Source: an uncultured Lachnospiraceae bacterium
GTDB lineage: Bacteria; Bacillota; Clostridia; Lachnospirales; Lachnospiraceae
Length of the DNA stretch: 7,909 nt
NCBI GenBank assembly: GCA_900553355.1
Contig: USDK01000085.1
Location: forward strand, 1 to 7,909
Direction: 5' to 3'
The notes under the pieces are model-generated. The model saw only the letters and a program-made list of their open reading frames with translations, had not been told where the DNA came from and did no database searches. Below are positions 1 to 5,134 of the stretch, one piece after another; position 1 is the first letter of the stretch, and every line of letters begins with the position of its first letter. The translations under genes and the position numbers were made by a program.

Positions 1-100
1 TCCACCGGACGTTATCCGGCATCCTGCCCTGTGAAGCCCGGACTTTCCTCGTCTGAACCCTTTCGTCTGTCCAGCCGCGATCACCTGGCCTGGCTGCGCA
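1..100 (-). ncRNA. rnpB: RNase P RNA, type A, 5' part (cut by left edge)
   Basis: This is the catalytic RNA of RNase P, which removes the 5' leader from pre-tRNAs. Read on the minus strand, the hallmark conserved segment GAGGAAAGTCCGGGC lies at 50-36, followed by CACAGGGCAGGATGCCGG and a hairpin with arms GCCGGA and TCCGGT (about 20-3). The GAGGAAAGUCCGGGCU...ACAGGGCAGG...GGUAACG-like pattern is that of bacterial type A RNase P RNA, not the Bacillus type B form. Only about 100 nt of an expected 350-400 nt are present; the rest lies beyond the left edge. The 5' end at about position 100 is inferred from the promoter just upstream, so the mature end may differ by a few bases. Confidence 0.95.
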
Positions 101-106
101 TCTGAT

Positions 107-135
107 ATTTTAGCACAGGTACGCAAACTTGTAAA
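107..135 (-). promoter_or_regulatory. Sigma-A promoter of rnpB with extended -10
   Basis: On the minus strand the -35 hexamer TTTACA (135-130) is separated by exactly 17 bp from the -10 hexamer TAAAAT (112-107). A TG dinucleotide one base upstream of the -10 (115-114) makes it an extended -10. A run of eight A residues (149-142 on + coordinates) lies about 7-14 bp upstream of the -35 and could act as an UP element. The predicted start is near position 100, just where the RNase P RNA begins. A strong constitutive promoter is what a stable RNA gene would need. The elements are seen in the sequence; the activity is inferred. Confidence 0.85.
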
Positions 136-398
136 GTTTGATTTTTTTTACATTACCATGTGGGCGGATGGCTGTGCGGGGCGCATTTCAATGCGGTAAG
201 TGTATAGTTGCTGACTTTTGTCTGTATGCTACAGAATTCAGAGTGGAACGCTATGCCGAGCTAGCGCCTGAATTCTTCGGCATTTATGCTGAAAAGCTGT
301 GCCGACACAGCCACACTTTCACAATTCCAGGACAGGACACCGTCTGCTTCCGTCCCCTGCCACGTATTTATGTTTTTTCCTACCAACTGGAAATGTCA
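136..398. other. Intergenic stretch with no convincing gene
   Basis: This lies between the rnpB promoter and the repeat block. The longest plus-strand open frame through it runs 138-536 (132 codons), but it begins at a TTG inside the A/T tract upstream of the rnpB promoter, has no ribosome binding site, and matches no family I recognise. In the same codon register on the minus strand, a stretch from about 395 down to 264 reads as an ordinary-looking polypeptide (for example GKNINTWQGTEADGVLSWN). It is bounded by TGA (398-396) and TAG (263-261) and has no start or ribosome binding site. It may be a gene remnant or chance. No terminator, tRNA or riboswitch was recognised. Confidence 0.5.
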
Positions 399-606
399 GC
401 CAGAGGGAGCTGGTATCGGGCCGGGCTGCTGCGTAGGAGGGGTGATAACTACTTGGGCTGCGGGCGACGGCGTTATTGCGGCAGGGTCAGCTGTTTGAGC
501 CAACGGCGAGTTCTGGCCCTGACGCAATGGTTTTAGCCGGCTCACGGAGTCCTAGTAGTATCCCCCGACGGAGTCCCTGCTCGGATCGATGCCAGCTCCC
601 TCTGGC
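399..606. repeat. Long imperfect palindrome (~208 bp)
   Basis: Two inverted arms of about 92-94 bp (399-490 and 513-606) surround a 22-base centre. The outermost 15 bases pair perfectly: GCCAGAGGGAGCTGG at 399-413 against CCAGCTCCCTCTGGC at 592-606. The innermost 16 bases match at 14 positions: ATTGCGGCAGGGTCAG at 475-490 against CTGGCCCTGACGCAAT at 513-528. Between them are further matching blocks, such as GGGG...ACTAC (439-452) against GTAGTATCCCC (555-565). By eye I judge overall arm identity at roughly two thirds with small gaps. A transcript of either strand could fold into a long rod. No U-run follows on either side, so it is not a standard intrinsic terminator. It could be a MITE-like insertion, a structured RNA, or a transcript end/processing element. 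No flanking target-site duplication was identified. Confidence 0.7.
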
Positions 607-699
607 GTCCGGCTTTCCATCCACCTTCCGGAATCTTAGTTGTATCCCCCGACGGAGTCCTTGCCCGGATCGATATCCTCTCCCTCTGGCGTCCGGCTT
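551..699. repeat. Two-copy direct repeat, 84-bp period
   Basis: Unit A (551-615) and unit B (635-699) align without gaps at an offset of 84 bp, with 57 of 65 positions identical by my count. The shared core includes TATCCCCCGACGGAGTCC (559-576 and 643-660), CGGATCGAT, and CTCCCTCTGGCGTCCGGCTT. Four of the eight differences fall in one short patch (GCCAG against ATCCT). Unit A is also most of the right arm of the adjacent palindrome. Unit B ends one base before the selD stop codon, so the array is flush with the end of that gene. The spacer between units is 19 bp. The period is a multiple of three, so each reading frame is repeated in register. Two copies are too few, and the units too long, for a CRISPR array. 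Confidence 0.85.
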
Positions 700-700
700 C

Positions 701-1741
701 CTACCAAATCTCCAACGTCCACTCCCGTCTATCCACAACCTCACCGATCATTCCAGCCTCCAATCCAGCCTCACCCATTCTTTTCATAATCTCCGCTGCC
801 TCTCTCTCCGGCACCGCCGCCAACAGTCCCCCGGAAGTCTGCGGATCAAACACCACATCCTCCCTCCAGAGCACCGCCTGGCTTTTCACACCAGTTTTTT
901 CAGCAAACTCCCGATTCCGGTAAGCCCCACCCGGGATCAGGCCCATAGAAGCAAACTTCTCCACATCCGGAAGCACCGGCAACTTCTCCGTATCAATCAC
1001 GATCGTCCGCTCACTGGCCACAGCCATCTCCGTGGCATGCCCTCCAAGACCAAACCCCGTCACATCCGTACAGGCATGAACCTCAAACTCTTTCAAAATC
1101 TCACAGGCATCCCGGTTCAACCTCTTCATGGAATCCAACACCGCCCTACGGGCACCTTCCGTCACCAGATCTGCCTTGATCGCCGTATTCACGATCCCCG
1201 CACCCAGCGGCTTCGTCAAAATCAGCTTATCCCCCGTCTGCGCCCCAAAATTCTTCCAAAACTTCCTCGGATCCACAAAACCCGTCACACTAAGCCCATA
1301 CTTCGGCGTATCATCCTGGATCGTATGGCCACCGGCAAGAACCGCGCCAGCCTCCATCACCTTATCCGCACCACCACGCAAAATCTCCCCCAGGATCTCC
1401 ACATCCATATCTTTGGGAAACGCCACAATATTCAAAGCCGTCTTCGGAGTTCCACCCATGGCATACACATCACTCAACGCATTCGCCGCCGCGATCTGAC
1501 CGAAATCATAAGGATCATCCGCCACAGGCGTAAAAAAATCCAGTGTCTGAATCAGCGCCAGATCAGAGGACACCCGGTAAACCGCCGCATCATCCGAAGT
1601 ATCCGTCCCCACCAGAAGATCCGGATTGCAGAACTTCGGCAGTCCGCCAAGAACCCCTGCCAGGGTTCCCGGTCCCACTTTTGCCGCACAGCCACAGTTT
1701 GGAGCCAATTTTGTCAGTTGCACTTTCTCTCTCATGATCAT
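701..1741 (-). CDS. selD: Selenide, water dikinase (selenophosphate synthetase), Cys form
   Basis: SelD makes monoselenophosphate from selenide and ATP, the selenium donor for selenocysteine-tRNA and for 2-selenouridine in tRNA. The 346-residue product has the family's usual length. The catalytic loop is CGCAAK (residues 16-21), with Cys16 where many relatives carry selenocysteine and Lys21 as the conserved catalytic lysine. ATP/metal-binding aspartates are in SDDAAVY (Asp51), TLDFF (Asp68) and ALSDVYAMGG (Asp91). AGGHT (136-140), TDVTGFGLGGH (225-235) and DPQTSGG (299-305) complete the AIRS-type synthetase fold. The ATG at 1741 is preceded by AAGGAAAGGG; a second in-frame ATG at 1735 is about equally well spaced. 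Its own stop (TAG) abuts the repeat block. Neither selA, selB nor a selenouridine synthase is present beside it. The 196-bp gap upstream has no promoter I would call with confidence, and no riboswitch was recognised. Confidence 0.97.
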   Translation of the reverse strand: MIMREKVQLTKLAPNCGCAAKVGPGTLAGVLGGLPKFCNPDLLVGTDTSDDAAVYRVSSDLALIQTLDFFTPVADDPYDFGQIAAANALSDVYAMGGTPKTALNIVAFPKDMDVEILGEILRGGADKVMEAGAVLAGGHTIQDDTPKYGLSVTGFVDPRKFWKNFGAQTGDKLILTKPLGAGIVNTAIKADLVTEGARRAVLDSMKRLNRDACEILKEFEVHACTDVTGFGLGGHATEMAVASERTIVIDTEKLPVLPDVEKFASMGLIPGGAYRNREFAEKTGVKSQAVLWREDVVFDPQTSGGLLAAVPEREAAEIMKRMGEAGLEAGMIGEVVDRREWTLEIW

Positions 1742-1937
1742 TTTCCCTTTCCTTTAAGTCCTATAAACTCTAGCCGACATCTATACGCCGCAAAGAACTT
1801 TAACTTTTTTTGATCCACACCCAAAAGACTCCATACACCACAGATCCTACGCACAGAGAAAATCAGAACAATCCCATCTTTGCGCCAACCGATATCTGCA
1901 CTGCACAGAGCCTTCTATCTACACATATCTTTATTTA
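1742..1937. other. Gap between the kinase gene and selD; no terminator seen
   Basis: This 196-bp stretch separates the five-gene cluster from selD. On the minus strand I looked for a stem followed by a U-run after the kinase stop and found none. Possible sigma-A-like pairs, such as TTGTTC with TAGGAT at 16-bp spacing, are too weak to call. A poly-A/T stretch (AAAAAAAG) lies about 60 bp upstream of selD. Whether selD has its own promoter or is transcribed from the upstream cluster cannot be decided from the sequence. Confidence 0.5.
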
Positions 1938-3605
1938 TTATACATTAAAACAGCTGCCACCGATAAACTCCCTCAGAAGCGAGTTAAACGGAACCCCCTC
2001 ACAGGGCACCGGCACAAAATAATCCAGGAACTTCAGAAGCCTCTTCGCCTCCTGATACTCCGGCTTACTCTTATCAATTCCAAAAAGCAGTGGCTCCGCA
2101 TAAACCTTCAGGCAGGCAAGCTCATACACAAGAGCGGAATTAAACATCACATCCGCCTCCTCCTGGAATGGAAAAATATTCTGCTCCTCACCACGCCGTA
2201 CAGACGGCCATCTTGCAATGGTATCCTTTGCAGAAGTTCCTCGTGTACGCGCATCACGGACAATCCGGCGGATCAGCCTGCCATCTGTAGTCGGGATCCG
2301 GTTATGTTCATCAATATTCAGCTGTGTCAGAGCACTGATATAAATCTTAAACTTGCTCTCTTTTGGAAGGGCATAGCTCAGTTTGTCATTAAGCCCGTGG
2401 ATTCCCTCGATCACCAGGATATCATCTTTTCCAAGCTGAAGTTGATCTCCCCGGTATTCCCTGTATCCGGTCTTAAAATTAAAAGTAGGAAGATCCACTT
2501 TCTTTCCAGCAAGAAGATTCAGCATATCCTCATTAAACTGCTTGATATCAATGGCTTCCAGGCACTCAAAATTCTTTTCCCCGAATTCATCAAGCGGGGT
2601 ATGCTCCCGGTTCACGAAATAATTATCCACACCGATGGGGTGAGGCTTCAGGCCATGAGCTGCAAGCTGAATGGACAACCTGTGGGAAAAACTAGTCTTT
2701 CCTGAAGAAGAAGGACCTGCGATCATTACAAACTTCACATTTCCTCTTCTCTGGATCTCCTCGGCAATGGAAGAAATCTTCGCCTCGTGAATCGCCTCCT
2801 GGATCAGCATCAGGCTCTGAACACCCTCTCTGGTGATCCGGTCATTGAGGTCCCCCACAGTGGCAACATCCAGCTTGTCGCCCCATTCTTCCGATTCCTT
2901 CTGCACATGAAAGATCTTATCCTGCGGCTCAAAATCCTCCAGAACATCCGGTGTTTTCTGACGCGGAAGGATCAGTACAAAACCTTCGTCATAAAGCTGC
3001 AGGTCAAAATACTGCACATAACTGGTATCCGGTGCCATAAAACCGTAAAAATAATCCTCAAAATTCTCCAGACTGTAAATATTTACCCTGGAAACACGGC
3101 GGTAACGGAACAGTTTTTCTTTGTCATACATATGATGCCTGTGAAACATGGAAATGGCATCATCCGTGCTGACACTGCGTTTGTAGATCGGAATTTTCTG
3201 ATCTACCAGCTCCCGCATCCGCACTTTCACCTGGTCAAGAAGCTCCTGATCCAGGGTTGCACTGCCTTTCATGGTAAAATAAAGACCATTTCCCAGAGAA
3301 TAATGGATTACCACATGATCCACATTTTCCTTTCCGGCCACATCAAAAATTGCTTTCAGAAGGATAAAGATCGCACTTCGCCGGTAGGTTTTACGGCCGG
3401 CACTGTCCTTTGTGGTTATAAATCCCAGGGTACAGTCATGCCGCAGCTTCTTGTGAAGTTCTCGGAGGTTTCCGTTCTCAGTTACAAGAATCACCGGATA
3501 CTCTGTTTCTCCCTCATAATCCTTTACAATCTCGGAATATGGGGTCATCTTGGGGTATTCCCTTGTTTCTCCGTTTATGGTCACTTTTATCATCGTCTGT
3601 TCCAT
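1938..3605 (-). CDS. P-loop nucleoside (uridine-type) kinase with TGS/ThrRS-like N-terminus
   Basis: This is a predicted ATP-dependent nucleoside kinase of the uridine kinase/phosphoribulokinase superfamily, probably cytosolic and acting in pyrimidine salvage; the exact substrate is not shown by the sequence. The 555-residue protein has two parts. Residues 1 to about 60 resemble a TGS domain (MIKVTINGETREYP), followed to about residue 200 by a region like the editing-type domain of threonyl-tRNA synthetase. From about 290 comes the kinase: Walker A GPSSSGKT (297-304), VDNYF (Asp327), VIEGIHGLND (from 398) and the arginine-rich segment TDGRLIRRIVRDARTRG. Classical Udk proteins are only about 210 residues, so the extra half defines this longer family. 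The start at 3605 has GGAGGTGA five bases upstream; an in-frame ATG at 3641 would overlap the neighbour and lacks such a site. It follows the Nif3 gene by 25 bp. The stop is a double TAA. Confidence 0.9.
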   Translation of the reverse strand: MEQTMIKVTINGETREYPKMTPYSEIVKDYEGETEYPVILVTENGNLRELHKKLRHDCTLGFITTKDSAGRKTYRRSAIFILLKAIFDVAGKENVDHVVIHYSLGNGLYFTMKGSATLDQELLDQVKVRMRELVDQKIPIYKRSVSTDDAISMFHRHHMYDKEKLFRYRRVSRVNIYSLENFEDYFYGFMAPDTSYVQYFDLQLYDEGFVLILPRQKTPDVLEDFEPQDKIFHVQKESEEWGDKLDVATVGDLNDRITREGVQSLMLIQEAIHEAKISSIAEEIQRRGNVKFVMIAGPSSSGKTSFSHRLSIQLAAHGLKPHPIGVDNYFVNREHTPLDEFGEKNFECLEAIDIKQFNEDMLNLLAGKKVDLPTFNFKTGYREYRGDQLQLGKDDILVIEGIHGLNDKLSYALPKESKFKIYISALTQLNIDEHNRIPTTDGRLIRRIVRDARTRGTSAKDTIARWPSVRRGEEQNIFPFQEEADVMFNSALVYELACLKVYAEPLLFGIDKSKPEYQEAKRLLKFLDYFVPVPCEGVPFNSLLREFIGGSCFNV

Positions 3606-3610
3606 AACAC

Positions 3611-3618
3611 TCACCTCC
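3611..3618 (-). promoter_or_regulatory. Ribosome binding site fixing the kinase start
   Basis: GGAGGTGA on the minus strand is an almost full match to the anti-Shine-Dalgarno sequence, followed by five bases and then ATG at 3605. It decides in favour of the 555-residue start over the in-frame ATG 36 bp further upstream at 3641, which lies inside the preceding gene's stop region. Confidence 0.9.
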
Positions 3619-3630
3619 ACAGGCTTATAC

Positions 3631-4413
3631 TTATAAAACAATATATGGATTTTTCACACTGGCGCAGGTCGTCTTAAGATCCGGGAACGCTTCATTCAGT
3701 TCCCTCTCCATGGCTTCCGCAAAAATATACTCCGTGCCATAATGTCCCGCATCTACGATCGCCAGTCCATCCGCCATGGTATCAATGGCAGTATGATAAT
3801 CAATATCTCCGGTCACATACACATCCGCACCGGCTGCCATCACATCACGGATCATGCTCTTTCCGCTTCCTGTACAGATTGCCACAGTCTCGATCCTCTG
3901 ATCCAGATCGCCGTAAACCCGCACATCTGGAAGGCAATTGCATTCTTTTACATATTTTCCAAACTCGCCAAGAGTCATGGCACGGGGAAGTTTTCCCACG
4001 CGGCCGAATCCCTCCGGCTGCTCCCCGGACTCATCGGTAACTGTAAGCACCTTTGTATCCTGAAGTTTCAGATAATCTGCACTTAAATCTGCCATACCGA
4101 TCACATCATAATTGGTATGCATGGCAAAGTACGGGATATCCTCCCGGATCAGACGTAAGATCTTCCTTCCGGTAAAGGTATGATTGTTGATCTTCTTGAT
4201 CCCGGAAAAGATCATGGGATGATGGGTAAGGATCATGTCCGCGCCGGCCGCCACTGCCTCATCCAGCACTGGTTCTGTAAGATCCAGTGCAAGGAATACA
4301 TGGGAGATTTCTTTCTGATCATCTCCCACCAGAAGTCCCACATTATCCCATTCTTCCGCAAATTTCTGCGGATGATGTTCATTCAGCCATTCGATCAGTT
4401 CATATGCTTTCAT
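3631..4413 (-). CDS. Nif3/DUF34 family dinuclear metal-binding protein
   Basis: A 260-residue member of the Nif3-like (DUF34, YqfO/YbgI) family: cytosolic proteins that bind two metal ions. Their molecular role is not firmly settled; links to GTP cyclohydrolase I type 2 in older annotations are unreliable, and a metal-insertion or metal-homeostasis role has been suggested. The diagnostic metal ligands are visible: THHP (63-66), MHTNYD (98-103) and GHYGTE (223-228), with the opening EEWDNVGLLVG motif at 20-30. It is the short form of about 260 residues, without the long PII-like insert of the Bacillus YqfO type. I prefer ATG at 4413; a TTG three codons upstream (4422) is also in frame. The start lies inside the end of trmK (14-bp overlap, different frame), with no strong ribosome binding site of its own, which suggests translational coupling. 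The trmK-nif3 order is conserved in many Bacillota. Confidence 0.94.
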   Translation of the reverse strand: MKAYELIEWLNEHHPQKFAEEWDNVGLLVGDDQKEISHVFLALDLTEPVLDEAVAAGADMILTHHPMIFSGIKKINNHTFTGRKILRLIREDIPYFAMHTNYDVIGMADLSADYLKLQDTKVLTVTDESGEQPEGFGRVGKLPRAMTLGEFGKYVKECNCLPDVRVYGDLDQRIETVAICTGSGKSMIRDVMAAGADVYVTGDIDYHTAIDTMADGLAIVDAGHYGTEYIFAEAMERELNEAFPDLKTTCASVKNPYIVL

Positions 4414-5134
4414 ATCGTCCAAGAGCTGACTTTATCAGCTCCATTTCCTCCTTTACTTCTGCAAGACGGTCTTTTGCAGAGGCGGATGAAGCCCTTGCCC
4501 CTGAAAGATCTGCCAGTATTTTTTCACGGATGGATGTCTCCCGGAGAAGATATTCCTTCAGAATTGGATGACATTTTTCCAGAAGGAGAGGCCCGAACCA
4601 GGCTTCCGCCTCTGTATACATGATCTTTTTACCGGTTTTATTTCGTACCGCTTTCATCATTGGATAAAACTTTCCGTCTTCTTTTATCATTTCCTCTCTT
4701 ACGATCTCCCAGCCGATCTCAGAGAGAAAATGCCGGAAATGAGGAAGGTCCGACTGAGGCTGCAGGATCAGTTCCTGAAACCCCTCCCGGACCTTCGCTC
4801 CATCCTTTAATATCCTTTCCATCAGAGGACCACCCATTCCCGCGATCACCAGGGTATCACCTTCTCCCGGCTCAAGCTTCGCAAGCCCGTCGCTCAAACG
4901 GGTCTCTATGTAATCTTCAAGGCCATAACGGGTAATATTCTCCCTGGCTCTTGAAAGCGGTCCCGGACGTACATCCATGGCAATGGCTGACGGAACTGTT
5001 TTTTCACTGACAAGCCAGATCGACAGATAGCCATGGTCACATCCTACGTCTGCCAGCCGGTTTCCTTTTGTTACCATACCGGCAATGGCACGAAGACGCA
5101 TGGAAAGCTGTATGGATATATTTTTATCAGTCAA
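4400..5134 (-). CDS. trmK: tRNA (adenine(22)-N1)-methyltransferase
   Basis: TrmK methylates N1 of adenine 22 in the D-loop region of some bacterial tRNAs, using S-adenosylmethionine. The 244-residue protein has a Rossmann methyltransferase domain: motif I ADVGCDHGYL (28-37), an acidic ribose-binding strand end at MDVRPGPL (53-60), SDG (81-83), and the catalytic-loop segment AGMGGPL (98-104) followed by LILQPQ. The C-terminal part (about 170-244) is helical and charged, like the coiled-coil extension of Bacillus YqfN/TrmK. The start is a TTG at 5134: AAGGA lies five bases upstream, and the resulting N-terminus (IQLSMRLRAIA) lines up with the start of Bacillus TrmK as I recall it. The next ATG (12th codon) would remove that segment. 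The gene overlaps the end of rpoD by 8 bp and the start of the Nif3 gene by 14 bp. Confidence 0.94.
   Translation of the reverse strand: MTDKNISIQLSMRLRAIAGMVTKGNRLADVGCDHGYLSIWLVSEKTVPSAIAMDVRPGPLSRARENITRYGLEDYIETRLSDGLAKLEPGEGDTLVIAGMGGPLMERILKDGAKVREGFQELILQPQSDLPHFRHFLSEIGWEIVREEMIKEDGKFYPMMKAVRNKTGKKIMYTEAEAWFGPLLLEKCHPILKEYLLRETSIREKILADLSGARASSASAKDRLAEVKEEMELIKSALGRYESI

Noticed and set aside
396..398. TGA as a selenocysteine codon in a reading frame near selD
   Set aside because: Tempting because of the neighbouring selD, but the same frame also contains TAG and TAA stops, no start is visible, and no family with Cys/Sec at this place is recognisable.
138..536. Plus-strand open frame of 132 codons left of selD
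   Set aside because: It starts at TTG inside the upstream A/T tract of the rnpB promoter, has no ribosome binding site, runs into the palindrome and resembles nothing known.
399..606. Intrinsic transcription terminator for selD
   Set aside because: Neither side of the palindrome is followed by a U-run in the relevant direction, and the arms are far longer than a terminator stem.
551..699. CRISPR array
   Set aside because: There are only two units of 65 bp with a 19-bp spacer, 88% identical, and no cas genes. Repeat length and spacer length do not fit.
551..699. Template/variable repeat pair of a diversity-generating retroelement
   Set aside because: Differences between units are not concentrated at adenines, there is no reverse transcriptase in the window, and the units are adjacent to a housekeeping gene.
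476..1813. Plus-strand open frame of 445 codons opposite selD
   Set aside because: It is the antisense shadow of selD: biased Arg/His/Pro/Ser composition, no ribosome binding site, no family resemblance. The minus-strand protein in the same place has every SelD motif.
1742..1937. Riboswitch or selenium-responsive leader upstream of selD
   Set aside because: No conserved riboswitch core or anti-terminator/terminator pair was recognised; the sequence is A/T-rich with only weak short stems.
3606..3641. Upstream ATG at 3641 as the kinase start
   Set aside because: It would overlap the end of the Nif3 gene, has no ribosome binding site, and adds 12 residues (FYKYKPVEVSV type) unlike a TGS start; GGAGGTGA lies right before ATG 3605.
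2787..3677. Plus-strand open frame of 296 codons opposite the kinase gene
   Set aside because: Antisense shadow of a well-supported P-loop kinase gene; hydrophobic/His-rich composition and no start signal.
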